Shown one piece after another: positions 37,914 through 47,094 of a stretch of 64,000 nt of DNA. Source of the DNA: Trinickia symbiotica (GTDB lineage Bacteria > Pseudomonadota > Gammaproteobacteria > Burkholderiales > Burkholderiaceae). Position numbers and translations under genes: made by a program. How positions within the stretch are numbered: the first letter of the stretch is position 1; each line of letters starts with the position of its first letter. The stretch lies in contig NZ_PTIR01000013.1 in NCBI RefSeq assembly GCF_002934455.1, positions 1 through 64,000 of the forward strand, read 5' to 3'. The notes below the pieces were generated by a model. It was given only the letters and a program-made list of their open reading frames with translations, had not been told where the DNA came from and searched no databases.

Positions 37914-39209
37914 TCACGCGCGCTCGACCAAGGCGCCCACCGTGCGCACGGTGCCGCGCCGATGAATTCGAAGCACGACGAGCGCCGCGACAAGGCACAG
38001 ACCCCCCGAGATCGTCGACGCCAAGGTGTAAGTGCCGAGATCGGCTCGCAGCAAGCCGGCGCCGAATGCCGCGAAGGCCGCGCCGAGCTGATGGCCGGCG
38101 ACGATCCAGCCGAACACGACGGGCGCCGCCTCCTTGCCGAAGACGTCGGTGGTGAGGCGCACCGTCGGCGGCACCGTAGCGATCCAATCGAGTCCGTAGA
38201 ACATCGCGAACAGCGGCAGGCCGAAGAAATCGATGCCGAATGCGTGGGGCAGATAGACCAGCGACAGCCCGCGCAGCCCGTAATATCAGAAAAGCAGCAC
38301 GCGGCTGTTGAAACGATCCGAGAGCCAACCCGAGAGCGTCGTTCCGAAGAGGTCGAAGACGCCCATCGCCGCGAGCAGGGAAGCCCCCTGTACTTCGGTC
38401 ATCCCATAGTCGCCGCACATCGCGATGAGGTGAGTGCCGATATAGCCGTTGGTGCTCGCGCCGCAGACAAAAAAGCTGAAGAAAAGCAGCCAGAAATCGC
38501 GGTTTTTGCTTGCCGACAAGAGCGTGCCGAAAGCGAGCGCCAGCGGGTTTTGCTTCGTGGCTGCCGCGGCCGGCGGCGCATCGGGCGCTTCGCCATACGG
38601 GCGCAGCGCGACGTCGGCCGGACGCTCGGGCAAGAACAGCGCGACGAGCGGCAGCACGATAGCGGCGACAACGGCGACGATGAGCACGACAGGGCGCCAT
38701 CCGTGATGCTCGGCCACCGTGGCGAGCATCGGCAGAAAGACGAGCTGGCCCGTGGCCGAGCTCGCGGTCAGAATGCCCATTACGAGCCCGCGCCGCTCGA
38801 CGAACCAACGATTGACGACGGTTGCCGAGAGCGTCAGCGCCGCGACGCCTGTCGCACTGCCGACCATCACTCCCCACACGAGGACCATTTGCCAAGGCGC
38901 CGTCATCATCGACGAGAGCGCCACGCCGGCCGCCATCGTGCCGAGCGCCGCGTAGAGCGTCGGCCGCACGCCGAAGCGCTGCATGGCCGCCGCCGCGAAC
39001 GGCCCCGTCAGACCATAGAGCGCGATGTTCACCGATATCGCGAGCGAGATCGTGGCGCGGCTCCAGCCGAGGTCGTGCTCGAGCGGCAGCATGAGAACGC
39101 TCGGCGTTGCGCGCGTGCCCGCGGCCGCCAGCAGTACGAGGAAGACGACGGCCGCCACGAGCCATCCATAGTGAAACCGCGTTGCGATCCGCTTCGCCAG
39201 CCAGTTCAT
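37914..39209 (-). pseudogene. MFS transporter interrupted by an in-frame TGA
   Basis: A 431-codon major-facilitator gene (oxalate/formate antiporter-like) read from the ATG at 39207-39209 after AAGGAA. Codon 308 is TGA (38286-38288). The same frame continues without shift as YYGLRGLSLVYLP and on through four more membrane segments to the natural stop at 37914. In relatives the interrupted position, as I recall it, is Trp (FWYYGLRG), so a single G-to-A change from TGG explains it. The truncated product would have 307 residues and about eight or nine helices. A sequencing error remains possible. A TetR gene diverges from it. Confidence 0.85.
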
Positions 39210-39285
39210 TCGTATTCCTTATCGCGTTCGGCGCCACGGTGGCGCTGAGCTCATCTGGTGCTCGTTCGTTTTGTCCCGTTCCCGG

Positions 39286-39334
39286 TTGTGACAACTTGGT
39301 CACAAACGTGAGTTGCCATCCTAGTGACCGGTCA
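39286..39334. promoter_or_regulatory. Operator candidates between MFS and tetR
   Basis: TTGTGAC (39286-39292) and GTCACAA (39299-39305) form a perfect inverted repeat with a six-base spacer. TGACCGGTCA at 39325-39334 is a perfect 10-base palindrome. Both lie in the 164-base divergent spacer, where a TetR protein would repress its own gene and the transporter. Confidence 0.6.
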
Positions 39335-39373
39335 GTAACATGTCAAGCGAGACAAATCTGATGTTGAGTGAAC

Positions 39374-40021
39374 ATGACCCGAACCGCAGTAGAGAAGCCC
39401 GCAGGCCCAAAATCCGACCGTGTGCAAGCGCGTCCTCACACGGCGGGGCCTGCCGCGCAGCAATTGCTGCTTCACGCCGCGGCAGAGCTGTTCTACCGTG
39501 AGGGAGTGCGGGCCGTCGGCGTCGATGCCGTCGTCGAACGCGCGGGCGTGAACAAAATGAGCCTTTATCGGCAGTTTTCGTCGAAAGACGAACTTGTCGT
39601 CGCCTATCTCGAGCGATCGAGTGAGCGCTTCTTCCAGCGCTTACAACGCAGCCTCGACAAGCACCCCGGCGATCCTGTCCGGCAGATTGCCCAGTATTTC
39701 GAGGACCTGACGGAGCGTGCTTCGGTCGAAGGGTACCGCGGCTGCCCGTTCGTCAACGTCTCCGCCGAGTTTCCCGATGCCAGCCACCCGGCGCGGCAAT
39801 GCGTGCTGCGCAACAAGACTGAATTGATGGAGCGGTTGACGGCGCTCGCTGCGAGCGCCGGAGCGGACGATCCCGAAGCGTTGGCGAGCGCGCTCGCACT
39901 GCTGATCGAGGGCGTCTACGCCGCGAGCCAAACCTACGGCCCCGGATGCGACCCGATCAAGGCGGCGCCGCGCGTGGCGGCGCAACTCGTCGCCGCCGCC
40001 TGCTCCCGTTCACCGACGTAA
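39374..40021 (+). CDS. TetR-family transcriptional regulator
   Basis: 215-residue repressor with an N-terminal TetR helix-turn-helix: LLHAAAELFYREGVRAVGVDAVVERAG followed by the recognition-helix segment NKMSLYRQFSSKDELV. The C-terminal ligand domain contains GCPFVNVSAEFPD, a motif common in this subgroup. It starts at the ATG at 39374; a GTG two codons earlier is possible. It is divergent from the interrupted MFS gene, and the palindromes between them suggest it regulates that transporter. Ten bases after its stop the DUF1415 gene begins. Confidence 0.85.
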   Translation: MTRTAVEKPAGPKSDRVQARPHTAGPAAQQLLLHAAAELFYREGVRAVGVDAVVERAGVNKMSLYRQFSSKDELVVAYLERSSERFFQRLQRSLDKHPGDPVRQIAQYFEDLTERASVEGYRGCPFVNVSAEFPDASHPARQCVLRNKTELMERLTALAASAGADDPEALASALALLIEGVYAASQTYGPGCDPIKAAPRVAAQLVAAACSRSPT

Positions 40022-40031
40022 TCGTGCCCCG

Positions 40032-40631
40032 ATGCCGCCGAATCCAGTAGCCGCCGATGCGGCAAACGCCACCGCCGCCGTCATCGCCGCCACGCAGCAC
40101 TGGCTGACGCGCGCCGTGATCGGACTCAATTTGTGTCCGTTCGCCAAGGCCGTCCACGTCAAAGACCAGATCCGCTATGCGGTCAGCGAAGCGCACGATC
40201 TCGAAGGGGTGTTGACCGATCTCGAAGCCGAACTCAAAGGGCTCAAGGCGGCAGATCCGCAACGGATCGATACGACGCTCGTGATCTTTCCGCACGCGCT
40301 GGCCGACTTCGTCGAATTCAACGATTGCCTGTTCTTCGCGGAACGGCTCGTGCCCCAGATGCGTTTGGATGGCGTACTTCAGGTCGCGAGCTTCCATCCG
40401 CATTACCAGTTCGAGGGCAGCGACCCCGACGATATCGAGAACTACACGAACCGGGCGCCCTACCCGATCCTGCATCTGCTGCGAGAATCGAGCATCGCGC
40501 GCGCGGTCGACGCGTACCCTGACGCCGCCGGGATCTACGAACGCAATATGGAAACGCTGCGCCGCCTGGGCCACGATGGCTGGCGGAAGTTGATGAGTGA
40601 AACCCGCGACAACCACGAAGACAACGATTGA
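40032..40631 (+). CDS. DUF1415 family protein
   Basis: 199-residue protein of a conserved family without known function. Recognisable pieces are WLTRAVIGLNLCPFAKAV near residue 24, IFPHALADFVEFNDCL, VASFHPHYQFEG and NYTNRAPYPILHLLRE. The Cys-Pro in LCPFAK and two His-containing motifs might bind a metal or a redox partner, but that is speculation. It lies ten bases after tetR and converges with the methyltransferase gene, leaving nine bases between the stops. Confidence 0.85.
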   Translation: MPPNPVAADAANATAAVIAATQHWLTRAVIGLNLCPFAKAVHVKDQIRYAVSEAHDLEGVLTDLEAELKGLKAADPQRIDTTLVIFPHALADFVEFNDCLFFAERLVPQMRLDGVLQVASFHPHYQFEGSDPDDIENYTNRAPYPILHLLRESSIARAVDAYPDAAGIYERNMETLRRLGHDGWRKLMSETRDNHEDND

Positions 40632-40640
40632 ACGCCGGTG

Positions 40641-41534
40641 CTACCCGGCGCTCTCGCTCGAGGCTTCCACTGCGCCGCCAGCGTGCGATTGCTCGTCTGT
40701 CGCCGGCGCGAAAAACCGCTCGCGCAGTTCGTCGAGACCGAGGGTATCGAGCACTTGCACGAGCCGCTCGGCCGCCCGCCGACGCGGCAGATTCTTATAC
40801 TGCGCGATGATGAGCTCGTTTTTCATCGAGTGCTCCCATCCGACGAGCTCCGTCACGCTGACCTGATACCCGTGCGCTTCGAGTTGCAGGCAGCGGAGCA
40901 CGTTCGTCACCTGGCTGCCGAACTCGCGCGTATGGAGCGGGTGGCGCCAGATCTCGGTGAGCGCGTTGCCGAGCGATTTCCCCTTATTGCGGCGCAGCAC
41001 GCCGGCCACTTCCGCCTGGCAGCACGGCACGACCACGATGCGGCTCGCGTGCTTGTGCAATGCGAAGCGAATCGCGTCGTCCGTGGCGGTATCGCAGGCA
41101 TGGAGCGCCGTCACGATATCGACGACAGGCGGCAGCCGGTCCGACTCGATCGATGCGGCCACCGACAGGTTCAAAAACGACATCCGCTCGAAGCCGAGCC
41201 GCGCTGCCAGCGCCGTGGATTTGTCGACGAGCTCCGCCCGCGTTTCGATGCCGTAGATCCGCGAGCCGTCGCCGGGCGGCAGCGCCTTGAAGAACAGGTC
41301 GTAAAGAATGAAACCGAGATACGACTTGCCCGCGCCGTGGTCGACGAGCGAGACGCACCCCTTTTCCCGGTGCACTTCTTCGAGCAGCGGCTCGATGAAC
41401 TGATAAAAATGATAGACCTGCTTGAGCTTGCGGCGGCTATCCTGGTTCATCTTGCCGTCGCGCGTGAGGATATGCAGCTCCTTCAGCAGCTCGACGGACT
41501 GATTTGGACGGATTTCGTAGGTTTTTGCGGACAT
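40641..41534 (-). CDS. Class I SAM-dependent methyltransferase-like protein
   Basis: 297-residue protein with a Rossmann methyltransferase core. The SAM loop is VDHGAGKSYLGF, followed by GIETRAELVDKS and HACDTATDDA; VVPCCQAE is a conserved cysteine pair. This pattern fits the Methyltransf_32 group, whose eukaryotic members include METTL25 and GSTCD. The target is unknown. The start at 41534 gives MSAKTYEIRP. It is convergent with DUF1415 and divergent from a small gene across a 431-base spacer. Confidence 0.78.
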   Translation of the reverse strand: MSAKTYEIRPNQSVELLKELHILTRDGKMNQDSRRKLKQVYHFYQFIEPLLEEVHREKGCVSLVDHGAGKSYLGFILYDLFFKALPPGDGSRIYGIETRAELVDKSTALAARLGFERMSFLNLSVAASIESDRLPPVVDIVTALHACDTATDDAIRFALHKHASRIVVVPCCQAEVAGVLRRNKGKSLGNALTEIWRHPLHTREFGSQVTNVLRCLQLEAHGYQVSVTELVGWEHSMKNELIIAQYKNLPRRRAAERLVQVLDTLGLDELRERFFAPATDEQSHAGGAVEASSESAG

Positions 41535-41965
41535 CGAGGGCAGAACCTGCGGCCAAGTCGCCTCAAACGTGCGACAGCCTACAGAACAGCGGGAATGATC
41601 GCGTCAGTTTACCGAAAACGGCGCGGGGCGTTGCCGTCCGCCCACGCGCACCGATGGAACGGATTATGCACCGCCGGCCCCCGTTGCGCCGTCAGGGCAA
41701 GAAGCGGCAACGCCGGCACAGCCGGGGCGGATCACCCGGCGCGCCCGGCGCCATCGGCCTGGAAAGCGCTAATGAGCGATGCGTTGCCCGCATGCATGCC
41801 GCGAACGTCGTACAGGGGACCGGTCGAGGCGCGCTAAATGCGCGCATCGTGTTACGTGACAGCCGTAACCACAGAGTAACCGGCCGACGTAACGTCCGTG
41901 CATGCGGTTCCAGAGCAGTCGGCGGCATCTGGTGCAGGACCCAAGTTGAGGAAGGGACGACAGGG
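41535..41965. promoter_or_regulatory. 431-base spacer with palindrome
   Basis: No gene is supported here. GCGCGC (41829-41834) and GCGCGC (41840-41845) flank TAAAT as a perfect inverted repeat. Between about 41850 and 41895 GTTAC or GTAAC occurs four times in both orientations, which could be a regulator-binding cluster upstream of the small gene at 41966. Confidence 0.3.
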
Positions 41966-42292
41966 ATGGCTACGATACCTAACGGAGACGCTGAGCAAAA
42001 GTTTCAGGCGATGCTCGCCACGCTCCTCGCGGCGCCAACCGGCTGGTCGGAAAAACAGCAGTTGGAGCTCGAGATGGCGCGCGACATTTCGGTGGAAATG
42101 CTGCGCCTCGCGGAATCGATGCGCGACACGACCGACGCCGGGCTGGAGACACTGCTCACGCTGCTCAAGTACGCGAAAGTGATCGACTTCATTCTCACGA
42201 CGCTCGCATCGCGGCGCGACATTCGCCCGCAGACGCTTCGCGTCATCTTCAAGCTCGCCGGGCTGAAGGTCGACGAGGCGTATCCGGGCTGA
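41966..42292 (+). CDS. Small helical protein of unknown function
   Basis: 108-residue protein, probably cytoplasmic, without signal peptide or membrane helix. It appears all-helical, with a charged first half (KQQLELEMARDISVEML) and a Leu-rich middle (LETLLTLLKYAKVIDFILTTL). I do not recognise a family. The ATG follows GAGGAAGGGACGACAGGG, a strong ribosome site, which supports translation. A much longer upstream reading from 41504 lacks such a site. It stands alone, with a long 5' spacer and a convergent methyltransferase downstream. Confidence 0.65.
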   Translation: MATIPNGDAEQKFQAMLATLLAAPTGWSEKQQLELEMARDISVEMLRLAESMRDTTDAGLETLLTLLKYAKVIDFILTTLASRRDIRPQTLRVIFKLAGLKVDEAYPG

Positions 42293-42339
42293 CGGTCTCC
42301 TCGCTTAAGCGCGGGTGGCGATGCGTTCGCCACGCGCGT

Positions 42340-43494
42340 TCATCGAGGAGCCGGGCGAACGGCGAGACGCCAGAGCGACGTCACCTCGGCCACCCTCGCG
42401 CGATAGAGCGGATCGCTTGCATCCGAGGCCTTCGGATGCTGGGGTCGTATGTCCTCGCGCCCGACGACTTCCAATCCCGCCTCGTCGAACATCGCCATCA
42501 GCGCATCCCGTGGGCGCAGCCCCAAGTGCTCTGCAAAATCCGACAGGATCAGCCACCCTTCGCCGCTGGGCTCGAGATGCGCCGCGAGTCCGCCGAGAAA
42601 CCCGCGCAGCATCTGGCTTCCGGGATCGTAGACGGCGCGCTCGATCGGTGAGCTCGGGCGCGCGGGCAGCCACGGCGGATTGCAGACGACGAGCGGTGCG
42701 CGACCCGGCGGAAACAGGTCCGTCTTCACGATCTGGATACGATCGGCATAGCCGAGGCGCGCCGTGTTCTCGCGTGCGCAGTCGAGCGCGCGCTCGTCGT
42801 TGTCGGTCGCGACGATGCGCGCGACGCCGCGCTTCGCGAGCACGGCCGCGAGCACGCCCGTCCCGGTGCCGATATCGAATGCGAGCGCGGTCGTAGGCAG
42901 CGGCGCACGCGCGACGAGTTCGACGTACTCGCCGCGCACCGGCGAGAAAACACCATAGTGCGGATGAACGTGCGCCCCACCTAACGCCGCAATCGCCACC
43001 CCTTTCTTGCGCCATTCGTGCGCGCCGATCAAGCCCTGCAACTCTCTCAGCGATACGATCGAAGGCGCATGGGCCTCCCCGTACGCTTCGAGACAGGCGG
43101 CGCGTACGTCGGGGGCACGTCGCAACGGAATCGCGTAATCGGCGTCGAGCGGTATCAACAGCATGCCGAGCGTACGTGCGCGCTGCGCCTGAGCCTGCCG
43201 GTGCAGGTTGAACGCATCGAGCGGCGCGTCGGCGGTCTTGCGCGGCTTGCGGTCGATACGGCGCGCCATCGCCTGCAGCAGTTGGCGCGCGTTCTGAAAG
43301 TCGCCGCGCCAAAGGAGCGCCACGCCTTCACAGGCTTGAGCGTAGGCCGCGTCGGCCGTGATGCGGTCGTCGACGACAGCCACGCGCTTCGGCACGGGTA
43401 CACCGGCTTCCGAGCGCCAAAGCGCGTTATGCGAAACGCCGCCTTCCATCCAGCCGATCGAGTTTTGAGAGGGATGCATGTCGCATTGTCGCAT
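42340..43494 (-). CDS. Class I methyltransferase, HemK/RsmC-like
   Basis: 384-residue protein whose C-terminal half is a SAM methyltransferase: FDIGTGTGVLAAVLAKRG is the SAM loop and VVCNPPWLPARP the catalytic NPPW, a variant of NPPY found in N5-glutamine and guanine-N2 methyltransferases. The N-terminal half resembles a helical accessory domain of RNA or ribosome enzymes. I chose the ATG at 43494, which follows GAGG at a normal distance; ATGs at 43521 and 43479 are alternatives. The substrate cannot be assigned. Confidence 0.75.
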   Translation of the reverse strand: MRQCDMHPSQNSIGWMEGGVSHNALWRSEAGVPVPKRVAVVDDRITADAAYAQACEGVALLWRGDFQNARQLLQAMARRIDRKPRKTADAPLDAFNLHRQAQAQRARTLGMLLIPLDADYAIPLRRAPDVRAACLEAYGEAHAPSIVSLRELQGLIGAHEWRKKGVAIAALGGAHVHPHYGVFSPVRGEYVELVARAPLPTTALAFDIGTGTGVLAAVLAKRGVARIVATDNDERALDCARENTARLGYADRIQIVKTDLFPPGRAPLVVCNPPWLPARPSSPIERAVYDPGSQMLRGFLGGLAAHLEPSGEGWLILSDFAEHLGLRPRDALMAMFDEAGLEVVGREDIRPQHPKASDASDPLYRARVAEVTSLWRLAVRPAPR

Positions 43495-43534
43495 CCCGCG
43501 GCCTCGCAAGAGAAACCGCAAACCGTTCGCGGGC

Positions 43535-45424
43535 TCAAACGATCAAGGCGCTGCCTTGCGTCGCGAGCGGCGGGTTCGGCAGCGGGCCGCCCTCGCGCAT
43601 GAGTCGCGTGATGCTTTCGGCATCGAGTGCCTTGCTGTAGAGAAAGCCCTGTGCTTCGAAGCAGCCGAGCGCCAGCAGGAAATCCTGCTGCGCGGACGTC
43701 TCGACACCCTCGGCGATCACGCCGAGGCCCAGCGCCTTCGCGAGCTTCACGATCGCGGTCGCGATGGCGCCGGTCTCGCGCCCCCCCTGCCCTATGCCCT
43801 CCACGAAGGCCCGGTCGATCTTGATGCGATCCACGGGCAGCGTGCGCAACTGGTTGAGGCTCGAGTAACCGATGCCGAAATCGTCGATTGCGACGGTGAC
43901 GCCGGCGCGGCGAAAGTCGTAAAGCCGGCGCACCGCCAACTCGGGCTGCTTCATGAGTGCCGTCTCGGTGACCTCGAGCTCGATCGTGGCGGGGTCGACG
44001 CCTGTTTCCCGTACGATCGCTTGGAACGCCTCGACGACGTTCCCGCGCTGCAACTGCAGCGCCGAGAGATTGATCGACAGGCGCTTCGGCCGCACGCCGG
44101 CACTGCGCCAAAGGGCCGACTGACGGCATGCCTCGCGCAGCACCCATTCCCCGAGGTCCGATACCAGCCCGGAGCCCTCCGCGACCGGAACGAACAGCGC
44201 GGGCTCGACGTCGCCGTATAGCTCATCGCGCCAACGCACGAGCGCCTCGACGCCGACGAGCTTTCCGTCACGCATATCGACCTGGGGCTGGTAGTGCAGA
44301 CGCAGCGTGCCCGACTCGATCGCCTTTCTGAGCCGACTCGACAGCTTGAGCCTCGCGTCGGCCGCCTCACTCATTTCCGCGCGGTAGTAGGCGCAGCAAT
44401 TGCGGCCGCGGCTTTTGGCGACGTACATCGCCATGTCGGCCGAACGAATGAGCGCTTCGGCGTCGCTGCCGTGGACCGGAAACACACTGATGCCGATGCT
44501 CGCGCCGATGTGCAGCTCATGTCCGCCGGCATGAATCGGCTGCGCCATCGCCGCGAGGACGACGTCGGGCAGTTCGCGTCGATGCGCCCCGTCCGCGCCC
44601 GTCGTCACGATGAGAAACTCGTCGCCGCCGTAGCGGGCGACCAGGTCGCCGCCACGCGCGCAGCCCGAAAGACGCCGCGCCACCTCCACGAGCACTTGAT
44701 CCCCGATGCCGTGTCCGAGCACATCGTTGACCGTCTTGAAGCCGTCGAGATCGATGAAGAGCACGAGGATCCGCCCGTCGGCCCAATCCGGATCGGCAAG
44801 CAGCGCCTGCAACCTCGTGCCGACCGTGACGCGATTCGCCAGTCCGGTCAGTGTGTCGCGCTCGCTGAGCTCGCGCAGCCGGCGCGAGCGGTCGAGCAGC
44901 TTGACCGAGACGTCGTGCGTCACCTTGGCGTACACGAGCGGGTAGACAAAGATGACGGGAAGCCATGCGGGCGCCATCCGCGCCGAGAGCGGATCTATTC
45001 GAGTGCCGAGGCCGATTATTCCTGACAGGACGCCCACGACGCTCGCCGCCATCCCGCCGAGAAAGATGGGCCAGCCGCCGACCGCCATGCTGTCGAGGGC
45101 GAACATCAAGAGGATGACGACAGTCGCGAGCGGCTCGAAATGGACCGCCGCGACGAGCCATCCGCCGAACGCGCAGTCGAAAATCAGATTCCACTGCTCG
45201 CGCTTTGGCGCGTCGCCTTTCCAGCGCACGCGCTGGTAGGCGATGTGTGGCCAGACGCAGCAGACGAAGAGCACGATGCCGAAGAGCCACGCTGGCGCCC
45301 GCTGCGCACGCAGCAGCAATAGCACCGGCGCCGCACCCATCGTGTAGCCGAGCACGCGTAGCTGATAGATGCGCCGCACAAGACTGGTCGTCCAGCCCGC
45401 ATCGCCCCTTCCGGACGTAAGCAC
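43535..45424 (-). CDS. MASE2-GGDEF-EAL cyclic-di-GMP protein
   Basis: 629-residue membrane signalling protein. Residues 1-170 form a multi-helix MASE2-like sensor (RVLGYTMGAAPVLLLL onward). The diguanylate cyclase domain has an intact GGDEF (266-270) and an intact inhibitory RxxD site (257-260). The EAL domain has EALVRW (393-398), DDFGIGYSS and EGVET, so both synthesis and hydrolysis of c-di-GMP are possible. The start is GTG at 45424 after GGGGAA. It stands alone between a methyltransferase and the efflux operon. Confidence 0.88.
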   Translation of the reverse strand: MLTSGRGDAGWTTSLVRRIYQLRVLGYTMGAAPVLLLLRAQRAPAWLFGIVLFVCCVWPHIAYQRVRWKGDAPKREQWNLIFDCAFGGWLVAAVHFEPLATVVILLMFALDSMAVGGWPIFLGGMAASVVGVLSGIIGLGTRIDPLSARMAPAWLPVIFVYPLVYAKVTHDVSVKLLDRSRRLRELSERDTLTGLANRVTVGTRLQALLADPDWADGRILVLFIDLDGFKTVNDVLGHGIGDQVLVEVARRLSGCARGGDLVARYGGDEFLIVTTGADGAHRRELPDVVLAAMAQPIHAGGHELHIGASIGISVFPVHGSDAEALIRSADMAMYVAKSRGRNCCAYYRAEMSEAADARLKLSSRLRKAIESGTLRLHYQPQVDMRDGKLVGVEALVRWRDELYGDVEPALFVPVAEGSGLVSDLGEWVLREACRQSALWRSAGVRPKRLSINLSALQLQRGNVVEAFQAIVRETGVDPATIELEVTETALMKQPELAVRRLYDFRRAGVTVAIDDFGIGYSSLNQLRTLPVDRIKIDRAFVEGIGQGGRETGAIATAIVKLAKALGLGVIAEGVETSAQQDFLLALGCFEAQGFLYSKALDAESITRLMREGGPLPNPPLATQGSALIV

Positions 45425-45565
45425 AGAGTTCCCCGACGGGTTTGTAGGATCTGACGAGAGTAGACCAGATCCCGCGAGTCAGCGAGCATTCAGGCGTCGA
45501 TGCTACCCTCCCGGACGTATTAACGGCCAAGCACCGGAAACATTGAGGAGGCGGCCAAACCGGCG

Positions 45566-47071
45566 TCAGTCCGGTCGCCCACGCCAACCCAGGCCGAGGC
45601 TCTTCTGAACGAGCGCGTAATCCTTGAGCAGCTCGGCCTGGCCCGCCACGACGTCCTGTTGTGCCGAGAACTGCGTGCGCTGGGTATCGAGCAGATCGAT
45701 GAGCGTCGATACGCCCGCCCGGTAGCGCTGCTGCATGAGGACCGAGGCGCGATCGGCCGAACGCTGCACCGCGTCCAGCCGCACGAGGTGCTCGCGCTGA
45801 TGGCCGTAGCGCGAAAGGGCCGCATTGGCGTCTTGCAGGGCCGCGAGCACCGTCTTCTCGTACTTCGCGCTCGCCTCGTCGCGCGACGCTTCGGCGCTTC
45901 GGACGTTGGCCGCCGTGCGGCCGAAATCGAACGCGTTCCATTGCAGGAATGGCGCGCCGAACCACGAGAAGTTGTTCTTGTGAAAGAGGTGCCCCGGATT
46001 GGCGGCCGTGAAGCCGAGGTCTCCATAAAGCGTCAGCTTCGGAAAATAGTCGGCAATATGCTCGCCGATTTGCGCATTGCTCGCCGCCAATCGCCGCTCC
46101 GCGGCGCGCACGTCGGGGCGCTGCCGCATCAGCAGGGCCGGATCGCCCACGGGCACGGCCGCCGGCAATGACGGCAGCGGCCGTGCCGATGCGAGCTCGG
46201 CATCGAGCGCGCCGGGCGCGCGTCCCGTCAACACGGAGAGTCGGTCGAGCGATTCGGCAATCTGCTCATCCAGCGGGGCAATGGTCGCGCGCGTGGTTTC
46301 GACCTGGCTCGTGAGCCGCTCGACGTCGACGTCGGCCGCCGTGCCGCCCGCACGGCGCTGCTCGGTCAGCGTCAGCATGCGCTGCTGCAGTTCCGTCATA
46401 TCGCGCGCCAATGCGAGGCGTTGCTGCTCGTCGCGCAGATCGAAGTAGGCCTGCGCCACTTCGGCCGCGAGCGCGACTTGCGTGTCGGCGAGATCGGCGT
46501 CGACGGCCTCGGCCTGAGCCGAGGCGGCCTCGACGGCACGCCGCGTACCGCCGAAGAGGTCGATCTCCCAGGAGGCCTGGAGCGTCGCCGCATAGAACTG
46601 CACCGGGCCGCCGCCGCTCGACGAGCCTTGTTGCGAGCCGTTGCCGCCCGACGAAAACAGGTTGCCGAGATCGGGCTGACGCATGCGCAGCGCGGCGGCA
46701 TCGGCGCTGACCTTCGGCAGTTGATCGGCATGCTGCAGGTTCAGCTGCGCACGGGCTTCGCGAAGACGCGCCTCGGCCGCGTGGACATCAGGATTGTGCG
46801 CGAGCGCCGCATCGATCAGCGCATCGAGCTCCGCATCGCCAAGCGCGTGCCACCAATCGTTCGGAGCAGGACCGCTCGAGATGCCGGCCGATGGCGTGCG
46901 AACGAATGCCGGTGCGTGGACAGCATCGTTGGCCACCGGCGGCGCACCGCGGTAGTCCGGGCCGACGGTGCATGCGGCGAGCGCGACCGCGACTGTCACT
47001 GTGAGGCCGCTCGAGCGCAGAACAGTCGGCAACGAAGCGAGGGGCAAAGAACGGCGGATCTGCGTCGTCAT
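45566..47071 (-). CDS. Outer membrane efflux lipoprotein (OprM/NodT type)
   Basis: 501-residue TolC-like outer-membrane channel. The signal peptide ends in the lipobox LAAC at the start of TVGPDYR, the classic NodT-family beginning. Two repeats of long helices carry LDALIDAALAHNPDV and the second-half RQRPDVRAAERRLAASNAQIG. A Gly/Ser/Gln-rich loop lies near residue 150. It is the third gene of the operon, 23 bases after the MFS pump gene. The ATG at 47071 lacks a clear ribosome site; a longer reading would overlap the pump gene. Confidence 0.9.
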   Translation of the reverse strand: MTTQIRRSLPLASLPTVLRSSGLTVTVAVALAACTVGPDYRGAPPVANDAVHAPAFVRTPSAGISSGPAPNDWWHALGDAELDALIDAALAHNPDVHAAEARLREARAQLNLQHADQLPKVSADAAALRMRQPDLGNLFSSGGNGSQQGSSSGGGPVQFYAATLQASWEIDLFGGTRRAVEAASAQAEAVDADLADTQVALAAEVAQAYFDLRDEQQRLALARDMTELQQRMLTLTEQRRAGGTAADVDVERLTSQVETTRATIAPLDEQIAESLDRLSVLTGRAPGALDAELASARPLPSLPAAVPVGDPALLMRQRPDVRAAERRLAASNAQIGEHIADYFPKLTLYGDLGFTAANPGHLFHKNNFSWFGAPFLQWNAFDFGRTAANVRSAEASRDEASAKYEKTVLAALQDANAALSRYGHQREHLVRLDAVQRSADRASVLMQQRYRAGVSTLIDLLDTQRTQFSAQQDVVAGQAELLKDYALVQKSLGLGWRGRPD

Positions 47072-47094
47072 GACATTGTTGGTCGTACTGATCG

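Noticed and set aside
39287-39304. CRP-like TGTGA...TCACA site upstream of tetR
   Set aside because: The half-sites are separated by eight bases instead of six, so a TetR operator is the better explanation.
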